DNA from: Levilactobacillus namurensis
GTDB lineage: Bacteria; Bacillota; Bacilli; Lactobacillales; Lactobacillaceae
Assembly: GCF_032197885.1 (NCBI RefSeq)
Contig: NZ_CP134159.1
Coordinates: 1,488,001-1,552,000 of the forward strand
Direction of reading: 5' to 3'
DNA length: 64,000 bases
Under the pieces are notes generated by a model, which saw only the letters and a program-made list of their open reading frames with translations, was not told the DNA's origin and did not search any database. Below are positions 17,245 through 26,432 of the stretch, in pieces. Made by a program: the position numbers and the translations under genes. Numbering within the stretch: the stretch's first letter is position 1; each line of letters begins with the position of its first letter.

Positions 17245-17273
17245 AGAATACTGAAAGCTTTGCCAAAAGTCAA
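17245..17273 (-). promoter_or_regulatory. Promoter of hisS-aspS
   Basis: On the minus strand TTGACT (17268-17273) and TATTCT (17245-17250) are 17 bp apart and place the transcript start near 17238, at the head of the T-box. Confidence 0.75.
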
Positions 17274-17316
17274 GGTTCCCGCTGATAAGTTAGCAGGTTG
17301 TCCCCGTCGGGCGTGG

Positions 17317-17322
17317 TATAAT
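17317..17322 (+). promoter_or_regulatory. Promoter of the amidase gene (-10)
   Basis: TGGTATAAT gives an extended consensus -10 about 30 nt before the start codon, back to back with the hisS promoter. Confidence 0.7.
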
Positions 17323-17351
17323 TGTCATAATTTGAAAAAGGGAGCACGGAC

Positions 17352-18203
17352 ATGCATTTTAAACCAAAGAACTGGGCTGGCCTGGTCACCAGCCTAATTA
17401 TTTTACTGGTCGCCGGGGGCCTGCTGATTGCGTTCGTCCGCAACAACGCCGTAACCGCCACCGTCAGCAATCTAAACCTGCGACGGGGCCCGGGATTGAC
17501 CTACGCCGTGACCACCAAAGTGGCCAAAAATAGCCGGCTCACCATCATCGGCGAAAAAGATAACTGGTACCACGTGCGCGACAGCCAGAACCACTTCGGG
17601 TGGGTCGCCAGTTGGTTAGTTGATCATCCGGGCAAATTGACTCACGCCACCACCCTCTCCGAAGCCACCATTGTCCTGGACCCCGGACACGGGGGCAGCG
17701 ATTCCGGTGCTCTGTCGATCGACCAGAAACACGATGAGAAGACCTACACCCTCGAGTTGGCCCAACGGGTGGCTCGCCTGCTCCGGGCCAAGGGGGCTCA
17801 CGTCATCATGACCCGCAATTCGGATACCACGGTCAGCTTAGCTCACCGCCCCGAACTCGCCAACACCCACCAAGCGGACGCTTTCATCAGCTTCCACTTT
17901 GATTCCTCTCCCACCGATAACCTGGCTTCCGGGACCACGACCTACTACTACCACCGCAAGACCTCATACGCCCTGGCACAGGCCGTCAACCAGGAGATGA
18001 ACGATTTACCGCTGACTAATCGGGGCATCCGTTACGGAAACTTCGAAGTCATTCGGGATAACCGGCAACCAGCCCTCCTGTTAGAAATGGGCTACATCAA
18101 CACTAAAAAGGACTTTAACGACATTCGCAACGCACACTACCAAGAGACGGTAGCCAACAACGTCGTTCAAGGCCTCAGTCGCTACTTTACGACTCAGCAT
18201 TAA
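17352..18203 (+). CDS. N-acetylmuramoyl-L-alanine amidase with SH3b domain
   Basis: The 283-residue secreted or membrane-anchored enzyme has an N-terminal hydrophobic segment (about residues 11-30). A bacterial SH3 domain follows (about 36-95, LNLRRGPGLTYAVTTKV and WYHVRD). The C-terminal Amidase_3 domain (about 108-280) has zinc-ligand and catalytic motifs LDPGHGGSDSGA, FISFHFDS and LLLEMGYINTKKD. It would cleave the bond between muramic acid and the stem peptide in cell-wall turnover. GGGAGC precedes the ATG. The next gene starts 24 nt downstream and may be cotranscribed. Confidence 0.94.
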   Translation: MHFKPKNWAGLVTSLIILLVAGGLLIAFVRNNAVTATVSNLNLRRGPGLTYAVTTKVAKNSRLTIIGEKDNWYHVRDSQNHFGWVASWLVDHPGKLTHATTLSEATIVLDPGHGGSDSGALSIDQKHDEKTYTLELAQRVARLLRAKGAHVIMTRNSDTTVSLAHRPELANTHQADAFISFHFDSSPTDNLASGTTTYYYHRKTSYALAQAVNQEMNDLPLTNRGIRYGNFEVIRDNRQPALLLEMGYINTKKDFNDIRNAHYQETVANNVVQGLSRYFTTQH

Positions 18204-18227
18204 TCATTTAGAAAGAAGCGAATCTCT

Positions 18228-19072
18228 ATGCAACTATCAGCAAATTGGCTCGCCCAATTACCAGTACCTACCGTTACCGCCGCCACCCCCGTCTCCGGTG
18301 GCGACATCAACCAGGCGTTTCGCCTAACGACCGCCGAAGGGCCCTACTTTTTACTGGTCCAACCCCAGACACCTGCGAGCTTCTACACCCACGAGGTGGC
18401 GGGACTGCACGCGCTTGGCCAGGCCTTCAACGTTCCCGACGTGATCGGCACCGGCACCATCGACGGGGACGCCTACCTATTGTTGGAATTTCTGGAAACG
18501 GGTACCGGTTCCCAGTACCAACTGGGGCAAGCCGTCGCCCGGGTCCACCAAGTGACTGCGCCCAAATTCGGCTTGGCGACCAGGACAACCTGGTCGCCAA
18601 GCTTCCCAAGCATAACCAGTGGCAGTCTGATTGGACCACCTTTTACCTGCAACAACGACTCGACCCGCTGGTGCAACGGGCCCAAGCCCATCACCTCTGG
18701 AACGCACACCGGGAGCGTGAGTATCAACGGGTTCGTCAGGCCATCATTACCGAGAACCAGGACCGCAAAATCGTGTCCGCCCTACTTCACGGCGACCTCT
18801 GGGCGGGAAATTACCTCTTCACCGCCGAAGGCACCCCCACGTTGATTGATCCCGATACCCTGTACGGTGACCGCGAGTTCGACCTGGCCATGACCACCAT
18901 CTTCGGCGGCTTCGATGGCGACTTCTATAAGGGCTACCAAGACGCCTACCCACTCGACGCCGGGTACGCTGACCGGTTGCCCCATTACCAGCTCTACTAC
19001 CTCCTAGCCCACCTGAACCTCTTCGGTGAGACTTACGGTGAAGCCGTTGATGTCACCTTAAGTCGAGGATAG
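18228..19072 (+). pseudogene. Fructosamine kinase family protein, frameshifted
   Basis: The gene encodes a fructosamine/ketosamine-3-kinase family phosphotransferase of about 281 residues, split between two frames. The first frame gives MQLSANWLAQLPVPTV and the N-lobe with LLEFLETGTGS. From about 18576 the second frame continues with DQDNLVAKLPKHNQWQSDW, the catalytic HGDLWAGN and the LIDPD metal motif. Restoring one G near 18575-18577 joins them into one open frame (FGL-GDQDN). The break sits inside a perfect 13-bp inverted repeat at 18572-18601. The kinase would phosphorylate glycated amines for repair. True pseudogene and sequencing error are both possible. Confidence 0.88.
18572..18601. 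repeat. Perfect 13-bp inverted repeat at the frameshift
   Basis: CTTGGCGACCAGG, a 4-nt loop ACAA, and its exact reverse complement lie inside coding sequence. The missing base of the reading frame falls in the left arm. Confidence 0.95.
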
Positions 19073-19096
19073 GCGTCATCCCTTCAACTAGACGCT

Positions 19097-19133
19097 AAAA
19101 GCCTCAGCACCTTAACGCGTGCTGAGGCTTTTT
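19097..19133. terminator. Bidirectional terminator between convergent genes
   Basis: AAAAGCCTCAGCAC and GTGCTGAGGCTTTTT form a 14-bp stem with an 8-nt loop. It ends the fructosamine kinase gene on one strand and the HAD gene on the other. Confidence 0.9.
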
Positions 19134-19158
19134 AATTAGCTTAATTCGTAGCTGATAG

Positions 19159-19803
19159 TTACTTGGCCAATAGCCAGGTCTGCAGCTCACCCAATTGCGT
19201 GACCCGAATCTCTGGTTGACTCTCATCAACGATTAGGTGTTCCGAGTCGAAGAGGGCACCAGCCATTCCCGCCCGGTGGCCCGCTTGCACATCTAAGTTC
19301 CGGTCACCAATCATGATGGCCGTTTGCGGGTCAACGTCATATTGCCGACATAGCGCTTGCAGGCTAGTGGGGTCCGGCTTCCGTGGATACTGATCTGCCG
19401 CTGTCACGGCCCCCGTGAAGGCCGCCTTCAACCCTAACTCGGCCAACCGATCCAACGCCTTGGCATCCCGGTGCGTCACTAAAAAGTGATGCCCGCCCTG
19501 GTGACCCACGGCGGTTAACAATTCCGCGGCTCCGGCAAACGCCTGGGCTTGTGCCAGCTTAGGGGCAGCGGCGAGCTGGTAGAGCTTGGCCAGTCGCTCC
19601 TTTCCCAGGCTAAACTCCGCTGAGAACCGCTGCAGGGCGGTCCCCAGACTATGTTGCCGCATGGTCTTGTAAATTTCTACCGTATCGATCTCAAAATCGT
19701 TGACCCCATCATCTACCAGGGCCTCGCTGAACGCGGCGACCATCCCCGGATAAGTATTGACCAAAGTCCCGTCAAAATCCCAAAATAAATTCTGATAACG
19801 CAT
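19159..19803 (-). CDS. HAD-family hydrolase (phosphoglycolate phosphatase-like)
   Basis: This 214-residue HAD phosphatase has motif I WDFDGTLVNTYPG with the nucleophile Asp at residue 9 and the acid/base Asp at 11, a helical cap (about 15-80), motif II FLVTHRD, and motif IV MIGDRNLDVQAG. The substrate is unknown; candidates are small sugar phosphates or phosphoglycolate. It follows dtd in orientation but is separated from it by a terminator. Confidence 0.9.
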   Translation of the reverse strand: MRYQNLFWDFDGTLVNTYPGMVAAFSEALVDDGVNDFEIDTVEIYKTMRQHSLGTALQRFSAEFSLGKERLAKLYQLAAAPKLAQAQAFAGAAELLTAVGHQGGHHFLVTHRDAKALDRLAELGLKAAFTGAVTAADQYPRKPDPTSLQALCRQYDVDPQTAIMIGDRNLDVQAGHRAGMAGALFDSEHLIVDESQPEIRVTQLGELQTWLLAK

Positions 19804-19821
19804 GATCTGGGCTACCTCCTC

Positions 19822-19852
19822 AAAAAAACGGCCAGCAGGAACACTGGTCGTT
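19822..19852 (-). terminator. Terminator-like hairpin upstream of dtd, after the HAD gene start
   Basis: On the minus strand AACG.CCAG pairs with CTGG.CGTT and is followed by seven T. It lies between the dtd stop and the HAD start, so it ends the rel-dtd transcript before the HAD gene. Confidence 0.7.
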
Positions 19853-19863
19853 TCGATTATCGT

Positions 19864-20310
19864 TTAAAGTTGATCCGTATCGAACCAAATCGTTACCGGT
19901 CCGTCGTTGGTCAGTGCGACTTGCATGTCCGCACCAAAGACGCCCGTCTCCACGGGAATCCCCGTAGCCGCTAGCTTAGTGTTGAACTCGTCGTATAGCT
20001 GATGCGCGTGGTCGGGATCTCCCGCCCCCACGAAGCTGGGCCGGTTGCCCTTCTTGGTGTTGGCGTATAGCGTAAACTGGGAGACCGACAGAACGCTGCC
20101 CTGGACATCGGCGATGCTCAGGTTCATCTTGCCCGCCGCATCACTGAAGACCCGCAACCGACTGATCTTGCGCACCAGGTAGTCCACCTGTTCGCTGGTA
20201 TCACTATCCTCGGCACCCACCAATAGGCAGAAGCCCGGGCCAATCTGACCCTGGACCTGACCATCGATGGTCACACTGGCTTGGGTGACCCGTTGCAGTA
20301 AAATTCGCAT
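19864..20310 (-). CDS. dtd: D-aminoacyl-tRNA deacylase
   Basis: Dtd hydrolyses D-amino acids mischarged on tRNA. The 148-residue product has the two active-site motifs SVSQFTLYA near residue 78 and [11 protein letters not shown] near the C-terminus (the GPVT cis-Pro motif). It follows rel by 11 nt, a pairing common in Firmicutes. Confidence 0.96.
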   Translation of the reverse strand: MRILLQRVTQASVTIDGQVQGQIGPGFCLLVGAEDSDTSEQVDYLVRKISRLRVFSDAAGKMNLSIADVQGSVLSVSQFTLYANTKKGNRPSFVGAGDPDHAHQLYDEFNTKLAATGIPVETGVFGADMQVALTNDGPVTIWFDTDQL

Positions 20311-20321
20311 CTCGTGTCCTC

Positions 20322-22550
20322 CTAACGGAACGGGCGCTTAACCACGTAAACGTCCGGTACGTTCTTGATATTATCCATGACCCGTTGCAGCTCCCACTTG
20401 TTACGGATTCCCAGGCTCACCGAGATGATGACCATCTTATTATGGTCGACCTTCCCGTTGATCGATGTCAGATCCTTGGTGGAGTTGTTGATCATTCGCA
20501 AGACCTCGTTTAGCAGGCCGTTCCGGTTGTAACCTTGAACTTCAATGTTGGCGTTGTAATTGGTCCGGTTCCCGTGTTCGTCGCCCCACTTGACGGAGAC
20601 GATTCGTTCGCCGTTCTCTTCAGCGTGGCGAACGTTGGGACAATCCGTCCGGTGCACGGAAACTCCCCGGCCCTTGGTGATGTACCCCACAATGGGGTCT
20701 CCCGGTACCGGTGAACAACAGTGACTCAGCCGGACCAACAGGTTATCGACGCCTTCGATCACGACGCCATCCGGTTGCTTCTTCCGGTCCTTTTTGTCCG
20801 TATCCCCATCGTTCTTGATGGTCTGGTGCTCTTCCAACAGCTCGCGTTCTTCTTGGCGGCGGCGTTCGTCCTCAGCGGCTTGTCGCTGATCTTCCGTCAG
20901 ACGGTTAACCACCCCGCGGGGCTGCAGATCACCGAACCCAATGGCGGCCATCAGGTCATCGACTTGCTGGTAATGCAGCTTAGCCGTGACCTTATCCAGG
21001 TTCTCCTTGGTCAGGGTCGCTTTAGGATCATAACCCAAATCACGAACCATCCGCTCGACCATTTCTTCTCCCTGGTCGATGTTTTGTTCCCGATCCCGTT
21101 GTCGGAAGAACTGCTTGATCTTATTACGTGCGCGCCGCGTGGAAACCAGCTTCAACCAATCCCGACTAGGACCTGCCGAACTACTGGAAGTCCGAATGTC
21201 CACGATGTCTCCATTCTTGATCTCGTAATCCAGCGGCACGATTTTACCGTTGATGGTCGCGCCCGTGGTGTGGTGCCCGACCTCCGTGTGGATCGCGTAG
21301 GCCATATCTAACGGACCAGCCCCCTTGGGCAACTCTAAGACGTCACCTTTGGGCGTGAACGCGTACACGTGGTCCCCGAAGAGCTCACCCTTAACACTGT
21401 CCATGAAGTCGGCCGCGTCATCGGTGTCTTCTTGAAGTTCGATGATGTGCTTGAACAGGTTCAGCTTGTCCCCCGTGTTGGTGGCCTGAACCTTATCCTT
21501 CACACCTTCCTTGTAAGCCCAATGCGCCGCGACCCCGTATTCTGCCACGGCGTGCATTTCCTTAGTCCGGATCTGAACCTCCAGCGGCTTACCTTCGGGA
21601 CCAATCACCGTGGTATGTAGCGACTGGTACATGTTGGCCTTAGGCATGGCAATGTAGTCTTTGAACCGGCCCGGCATGGGCTTCCACTGGGAGTGAATCG
21701 CTCCCAAAACCGCGTAACAGTCCTTGATGGTGTCCACGATCACCCGAATCGCTAACAGGTCATAAATTTGGCTAAATTGTTTATGTTGGTCCTTCATCTT
21801 ACGGTAAATCGAGTAAATGTGCTTGGGCCGACCATAAATTTCCGGATTCAGCTTCAAATCCGCGATTGACGTCTGAATGTCCTGGATTGCCGCCGCAATG
21901 TAAGACTCCCGCTGGTCCCGCCGTGAGTTCATCAGGTGGACAATGCGGTAATATTGTTGGGGGTTCAGGTACCGCAGCGAAATATCTTCCAGCTCCCACT
22001 TAATGGTACTGATCCCCAACCGGTCGGCCAACGGCGCGTAAATTTCCAACGTCTCGTTGGCGATACGCCGTTGCTTATCCGGACGTAAGTGTTGCAACGT
22101 CCGCATGTTGTGCAGCCGGTCGGCTAACTTCACAATCATCACCCGGATATCCTTTGACATTGCCAAGAGCAATTTCCGGTGATTTTCCGCCAGCTGTTCC
22201 TTATTTGATTTGTACTTGATCTTTCCAAGCTTGGTGACGCCATCGACGATCAAAGCCACGTCGTCGCCAAATAGTTCCCGGACATCCCCCAACGTGACCC
22301 CCGTATCCTCCACGATATCGTGCAGGAACCCGGCAGAAACGGTTTCGGGATCCATGTTCAGGTCAGCCAGGATTCCCGCCACCTGAATGGGATGCATAAT
22401 ATAGGGTTGGCCAGACTGCCGGAACTGATCTTGATGGGCAACCGTTGCAAAATGACAGGCTTTGACCACCATTTCAACGTGTTCCGCATTCATATATTGT
22501 CCCACTCTGGCAATTACATCTTCAGCCGTCCAAACGCGTTCTTTGGTCAT
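20322..22550 (-). CDS. rel: Bifunctional (p)ppGpp synthase/hydrolase Rel
   Basis: Rel makes and degrades the stringent-response alarmone. The protein of about 742 residues has an HD hydrolase domain (about 45-150, with HPIQVAGIL and FLHDIVEDT), a synthetase domain (about 230-345, [10 protein letters not shown] and [11 protein letters not shown]), a TGS domain (about 390-450), a conserved HCCSPVPGD segment, and a C-terminal ACT domain. The frame is open from GTG 22565, but the ATG at 22550 has AAGGGTGG at a better distance. It forms an operon with dtd. Confidence 0.96.
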   Translation of the reverse strand: MTKERVWTAEDVIARVGQYMNAEHVEMVVKACHFATVAHQDQFRQSGQPYIMHPIQVAGILADLNMDPETVSAGFLHDIVEDTGVTLGDVRELFGDDVALIVDGVTKLGKIKYKSNKEQLAENHRKLLLAMSKDIRVMIVKLADRLHNMRTLQHLRPDKQRRIANETLEIYAPLADRLGISTIKWELEDISLRYLNPQQYYRIVHLMNSRRDQRESYIAAAIQDIQTSIADLKLNPEIYGRPKHIYSIYRKMKDQHKQFSQIYDLLAIRVIVDTIKDCYAVLGAIHSQWKPMPGRFKDYIAMPKANMYQSLHTTVIGPEGKPLEVQIRTKEMHAVAEYGVAAHWAYKEGVKDKVQATNTGDKLNLFKHIIELQEDTDDAADFMDSVKGELFGDHVYAFTPKGDVLELPKGAGPLDMAYAIHTEVGHHTTGATINGKIVPLDYEIKNGDIVDIRTSSSSAGPSRDWLKLVSTRRARNKIKQFFRQRDREQNIDQGEEMVERMVRDLGYDPKATLTKENLDKVTAKLHYQQVDDLMAAIGFGDLQPRGVVNRLTEDQRQAAEDERRRQEERELLEEHQTIKNDGDTDKKDRKKQPDGVVIEGVDNLLVRLSHCCSPVPGDPIVGYITKGRGVSVHRTDCPNVRHAEENGERIVSVKWGDEHGNRTNYNANIEVQGYNRNGLLNEVLRMINNSTKDLTSINGKVDHNKMVIISVSLGIRNKWELQRVMDNIKNVPDVYVVKRPFR

Positions 22551-22567
22551 ATCGGCCGTCACCACCC

Positions 22568-22909
22568 TTAGTTTTTAGTTTCTTGTGTTGTGACCATGGT
22601 ACTTAACCCGGCCGTCAAATATGACAGGCACAGGTACACCAGTGCAAAGTACTGGGTATATCTCGGCAAGAAGGCATACGCCCCTAGCCAGTAACAGACT
22701 GGAAAAATCAGGACCCACCATTTAGGCTGCTGCCGACGGGCAATCACCCGTCCCACCGCAATCGCCGCGCCGCCGTTGATCACCAGCAGCAAGATGCCGA
22801 AACGAATCACGGCACTCACGGCTAACAGTTGAGCCACTGCCGGGACCACTAGCCCCAAACCGATGCCGACGACCCAATAGGGCCACCCGAGCTTCTTCAA
22901 ATGATCCAT
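22568..22909 (-). CDS. Hypothetical membrane protein, about 113 residues
   Basis: Roughly four hydrophobic segments follow a short basic N-terminus (MDHLKKLGWPYW), with an arginine/glutamine-rich cytoplasmic loop, ARRQQPK, in the middle. The ATG at 22909 is preferred because TAGGTGG lies 8 nt upstream. It ends 18 nt before rel and may be cotranscribed with it. The family was not recognised. Confidence 0.75.
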   Translation of the reverse strand: MDHLKKLGWPYWVVGIGLGLVVPAVAQLLAVSAVIRFGILLLVINGGAAIAVGRVIARRQQPKWWVLIFPVCYWLGAYAFLPRYTQYFALVYLCLSYLTAGLSTMVTTQETKN

Positions 22910-22992
22910 TCTGACCCCCACCTAACTCTCTTTCAAGAATAATTGCAACCATTTTAGCATGTTTTCAGGCTGATTTCACCTGATTTTCAGGA

Positions 22993-23736
22993 TTACTGCA
23001 GTTCCCACAAGACCGAGGCCGCCGTTAAGAAATACAGGGGCGCCGTCTCGGTCCGCAAGATACGCGGACCCAAGCCCACCAGGGTCGCACCAGCCGTCTG
23101 CGCCAGGGTGACCTCAGCGGGGCTAATCCCCCCCTCGGGCCCGAAGATGGCCAGAACCGTCTGTCCCGGAGTGACCGCTTGCAACGCCGTTTTAAGTGCG
23201 CTGTGTTCCCCCTGCTTGGCCGACTCCTCGTAGGCCATGACGGAATGGTCATAGGCCGACTGTAAAACGGCTTGTAGCGTCGGTGCATACGTTACATCCG
23301 GTCGGCGTAACCGGTGGGACTGTTCCGCTGCCCCGTGAGCGACCTTGGTCAAACGCGCCAACTTCTTCGCCACTTTATTCCCCTGCCACTTGGCCACTGA
23401 CCAATCGGCACCGTAGAAGATCACGTGGGCGACCCCCATTTCGGTGGCCTTCTGCGTGATCCATTCCGCCTTCTCCTGCTTAGGTAAGCCGCAGGCAATC
23501 GTAATGGCTGCGGGCAACTCAACGGCTGGCGTCGGTACCGCTTGTAGCCGGATGGTCGCCGCTGTGGTATCTGCCGTCAGGAGCTCGCCGTGGAAGAGGT
23601 GGGCCTTAGCATCCACGAATTCCGCCGTATCGCCCACTGCCGCGCGTAAGACCACGACCCAGTGGTGGGTAGTTGCCGCATCCAGCGTGACCTGGTCACC
23701 ATCTTGATGCTTGTGCTCTAAGAAATAGCGTTGCAT
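22993..23736 (-). CDS. rsmE: 16S rRNA (uracil(1498)-N(3))-methyltransferase
   Basis: RsmE is a SPOUT-fold enzyme that methylates U1498 in the decoding region. The 247-residue product shows the N-terminal PUA-like part, the ACGLPKQEKAEWITQKATEMG segment, and the knot motifs IFGPEGGISPAEV and LVGLGPRILRTETAPLYFL. It starts 2 nt after prmA ends, so the two methyltransferases form a tight pair. Confidence 0.96.
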   Translation of the reverse strand: MQRYFLEHKHQDGDQVTLDAATTHHWVVVLRAAVGDTAEFVDAKAHLFHGELLTADTTAATIRLQAVPTPAVELPAAITIACGLPKQEKAEWITQKATEMGVAHVIFYGADWSVAKWQGNKVAKKLARLTKVAHGAAEQSHRLRRPDVTYAPTLQAVLQSAYDHSVMAYEESAKQGEHSALKTALQAVTPGQTVLAIFGPEGGISPAEVTLAQTAGATLVGLGPRILRTETAPLYFLTAASVLWELQ

Positions 23737-23738
23737 CC

Positions 23739-24686
23739 TTACTCATCCTCCGTTGGTTTATGTGCGATCACGCCGCGCCAATCCTTCATCTGTAAGATGT
23801 TGTCAATGATGAAACCCTGCTTCTTCTGAGCGGCAACCACCGTCTCTAGTTTATCCGCAATAATCCCCGATGTCAGGAAATAACCCCCGGGCGTCAAGTT
23901 TTCCCACGCCTGCGGAACTAACGGAACAATGATCTCAGCCAGGATATTAGCTACGACTAAGTCGACCGGCTGGTGAATCCCGTTCAACAGATCATTGGGC
24001 TTAGCCACAACGTCCGCAGCAATTGGATTCAACGCCAAATTGGCCTTTGCAGACCGCACGGCAACGTCATCAAGGTCAAACGCCGTAATCTGGTCAACGC
24101 CTAAGAATTTAGCGGCGATGCTTAAGACCCCGGAACCCGTTCCCACGTCGTACATCCGCTCGCCGCCCCGAACCACCATTTCCAAGGCTGTCAGGGAAAG
24201 TTGCGTGGTCGGATGGGTCCCCGTCCCGAACGCCATCCCCGGGTCCAGGCGAATCACTTGCTCGCCCGGTTGAACCGGTTGATAGTCTTCCCAGCTAGGG
24301 GTCACGGTCAAATGCCGGGTGATCCGGACTGGATGGTAATATTTCTGCCAAGCGGTCGCCCAGCTCTCATCTGCCACCGCTTGGGTGGTCACTTTTCCGG
24401 GGGCGGCGTTTAAACCAAAGCTGGCCAGCTCATCGACCCGTTGTTTAATGGTGGGTAAGATTTCCGGTACGAAGACCGTGGCCGGATAGTACGCCGTGAC
24501 TTCAGCCCCCGTGGTGCGATGCGGGATATCTCCCAGGTCGAGGATCTCATCGGGTCGAGCTTGTAAATGCTGGTAATCCGCCGCGTCATCAATCTTAACG
24601 CCACTGGCGCCCGCTTCTTGTAAGATGTTGCTGACCGCTTCTACGGCCTCGTTGGTGGTCAAAACACTGACCTCAGTCCATTGCAT
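23739..24686 (-). CDS. prmA: Ribosomal protein L11 methyltransferase
   Basis: PrmA trimethylates ribosomal protein L11. The 315-residue product has the family N-terminus ([22 protein letters not shown]), the [11 protein letters not shown] motif, the SAM-binding motif [14 protein letters not shown] near residue 180, and the [12 protein letters not shown] motif. It is the first gene of the prmA-rsmE pair; a terminator just upstream isolates it from the preceding small gene. Confidence 0.96.
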   Translation of the reverse strand: MQWTEVSVLTTNEAVEAVSNILQEAGASGVKIDDAADYQHLQARPDEILDLGDIPHRTTGAEVTAYYPATVFVPEILPTIKQRVDELASFGLNAAPGKVTTQAVADESWATAWQKYYHPVRITRHLTVTPSWEDYQPVQPGEQVIRLDPGMAFGTGTHPTTQLSLTALEMVVRGGERMYDVGTGSGVLSIAAKFLGVDQITAFDLDDVAVRSAKANLALNPIAADVVAKPNDLLNGIHQPVDLVVANILAEIIVPLVPQAWENLTPGGYFLTSGIIADKLETVVAAQKKQGFIIDNILQMKDWRGVIAHKPTEDE

Positions 24687-24710
24687 CAGTTAAATTCCTC
24701 CTTGAACTAC

Positions 24711-24744
24711 AAAAAGCCAGCGACAACTAAGTTTGTCGCCGGCT
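24711..24744 (-). terminator. Terminator of the 105-residue hypothetical gene
   Basis: On the minus strand GCCGGCGACAA pairs with TTGTCGCTGGC and is followed by TTTTTG. Confidence 0.85.
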
Positions 24745-24778
24745 CACCATTAGCCTATCAAATTATTGTCCCGCGACA

Positions 24779-25096
24779 CTACACTTTTTCAGGATTAGTC
24801 GAGTGGTCGGCGTGACGTTGTTCCCGTTCAGCAAGATGTGCTTCTAAATAATCCAGCATATCCGCTTCATTTTGGAAAACCCGTGGATGCTTCTGCTTGT
24901 GCAGCCGCAGATCAATCTCGTTGATCCGCTGACGCCCGGTCCACGTGTGACCATAACGAATGATTACCCGATTATTGAGCGAATCATGGCCAAATTTAAA
25001 AACGTAGACGCTCTCCGGCGCCATCAACGGTCGAATGTACGACTTCTCATAACGATAATTATGTTGCCGTAAGAATTGTTTGGTTCGACTCAGCAT
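24779..25096 (-). CDS. Hypothetical protein, 105 residues
   Basis: This soluble basic protein is rich in aromatic and basic residues (FLRQHNYRYEKSYIRPLM, RVIIRYGHTWTGRQR) and ends in a charged helical tail. The frame can open at GTG 25105, but AGGAGG lies 8 nt before the ATG at 25096. It has an unusually long leader with two possible promoters and a stem close to the ribosome-binding site. I do not recognise the family. Confidence 0.75.
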   Translation of the reverse strand: MLSRTKQFLRQHNYRYEKSYIRPLMAPESVYVFKFGHDSLNNRVIIRYGHTWTGRQRINEIDLRLHKQKHPRVFQNEADMLDYLEAHLAEREQRHADHSTNPEKV

Positions 25097-25438
25097 GGTA
25101 ATCACCTCCTAATTTGCGATAATCCCCGGTAAATCAAGGGTTACAACCACCCGAGATTATCTAAATACTTCTGAATATATCAATGCACAATAATAGAGGA
25201 TTCCGTCCTCAAATGCAAGTAAAACGTTCGCAAATCAACTTACTGTGTCAACGATTGTCACTTGATTTCATTGCGACGACTATTCATGAAACCACTTACA
25301 TTATTATAGCATACTTCCCCCAACTTTTTCAGCGCCAATCCTAAGTCCGCTTAAAATAATGATTTTTATTGCGTTTAGGTTGCAATTTCACTCAGAAACG
25401 CTAAAAATTAAAGGTAATTACTAAGGGAGGTCCGTACC
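25097..25438. other. Divergent intergenic region before the small gene and mscL
   Basis: On the minus strand there are two candidate promoters: an extended -10 TGCTATAAT near 25305, and TTGCAT-17 bp-TATTAT at 25190-25218. A stem GATAATC/GATTATC lies directly before the small gene's ribosome-binding site. No gene is seen. The mscL promoter on the plus strand is not clear; TTGCAA followed by TAAAAA near 25390-25410 is a weak candidate. Confidence 0.6.
25190..25218 (-). promoter_or_regulatory. Candidate promoter with a palindrome in its spacer
   Basis: On the minus strand TTGCAT (25213-25218) and TATTAT (25190-25195) are 17 bp apart. The spacer contains GAGGA...TCCTC, an inverted repeat suitable for a repressor. 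Confidence 0.45.
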
Positions 25439-25819
25439 ATGCTCAAAGAGTTCAAAGAGTTTATCGCGCGCGGCAACGTCATGGACCTAGCCGTTGGGGT
25501 CATTGTCGGGGCTGCATTCACGGCCATCGTCAAGTCACTGGTCACTAACCTGATCAACCCGCTGCTGGGAGTCTTTGTCGGCAACATCGATTTTTCCAAT
25601 CTGGTCTTCACCGTGGGAGACGCCCACTTTAAATACGGGGCGTTTATCAATTCCGTCATCAACTTCCTAATCATTGCGTTCGTGGTCTTCCTACTGGTCA
25701 AGTTCCTGAACCGACTTGTTCCGAAGAAACCGGAAGAACCCGAAGAAACGCCGGAACCATCCGCGGAAGAACAATACCTTAAAGAAATCGTGACCCTGTT
25801 AAAGGACCAAAAGAAATAG
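25439..25819 (+). CDS. mscL: Large-conductance mechanosensitive channel
   Basis: MscL is a pentameric inner-membrane channel that opens on hypo-osmotic shock. The 126-residue product begins [27 protein letters not shown], the conserved N-terminal helix and first membrane segment. It has a second membrane segment ([25 protein letters not shown]) and a charged C-terminal helical bundle. AGGGAGGT precedes the ATG. It stands alone with its own terminator. Confidence 0.97.
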   Translation: MLKEFKEFIARGNVMDLAVGVIVGAAFTAIVKSLVTNLINPLLGVFVGNIDFSNLVFTVGDAHFKYGAFINSVINFLIIAFVVFLLVKFLNRLVPKKPEEPEETPEPSAEEQYLKEIVTLLKDQKK

Positions 25820-25828
25820 CTTTACCGG

Positions 25829-25864
25829 GACTGACCGCCTCACTGCGACGATCAGTCTTTTTTT
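25829..25864 (+). terminator. Terminator of mscL
   Basis: GACTGA pairs with TCAGTC around a larger loop, followed by seven T. Confidence 0.75.
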
Positions 25865-26019
25865 ATTCGCAACGGTTCCTAAAGAGCGTCCCGCCGGATT
25901 CTAGGGATGATGGCGTTATCCCGCACAAAAAAATGCTATACTGAGAACCGTGACCAAAACGACTAACGGTCCGGATGCGCCCAAAAGTTTCATAATCCTT
26001 TTAAAGCGAGGTAACCACC

Positions 26020-26382
26020 ATGAAAGAAGAAAAAGCATTCACTGAAACGGACTGGCAGCGGGCTCAAGCCGCAGTCTATAACGAATATGACCGGTTGATC
26101 AAGCGGCTTCACGTCGAAGGCGTTGACTACACCATCCTGCAAGCCCGCCGAATCGTTATCTACCAGGACCTCGTTCAGGAGTGGAAGCACAACCTCCCGA
26201 CCCTGATGACGGACCTGACCGATAATGCGATGGCCGAAACGGTCTTTGAGGACCTCGCTACTGACGGCCAGAGCCACGTCCTAGATCGGTGTGCCAAAAA
26301 GATGGAAAAGTGGCCCGACTACATCCCGTCACCACTTACGATTTGGCTAGAACTAGCCGAAGATGCCGACCGTGAAGGCTAA
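26020..26382 (+). CDS. Hypothetical protein, 120 residues
   Basis: This soluble, acidic, mostly helical protein starts MKEEKAFTETDWQRAQAAVYNE. It has no signal peptide or membrane segment. GCGAGGT precedes the ATG at a suitable distance. It is flanked by terminators on both sides, so it is monocistronic. I do not recognise the family. Confidence 0.75.
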   Translation: MKEEKAFTETDWQRAQAAVYNEYDRLIKRLHVEGVDYTILQARRIVIYQDLVQEWKHNLPTLMTDLTDNAMAETVFEDLATDGQSHVLDRCAKKMEKWPDYIPSPLTIWLELAEDADREG

Positions 26383-26396
26383 CCCCCATAATGAAC

Positions 26397-26428
26397 AAAA
26401 CGCGCTGACCAAAGTCAGCGCGTTTTTT
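26397..26428. terminator. Bidirectional terminator
   Basis: ACGCGCTGAC and GTCAGCGCGT pair around loop CAAA with T6 on the plus strand and T4 on the minus strand, between convergent genes. Confidence 0.9.
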
Positions 26429-26432
26429 GGGT

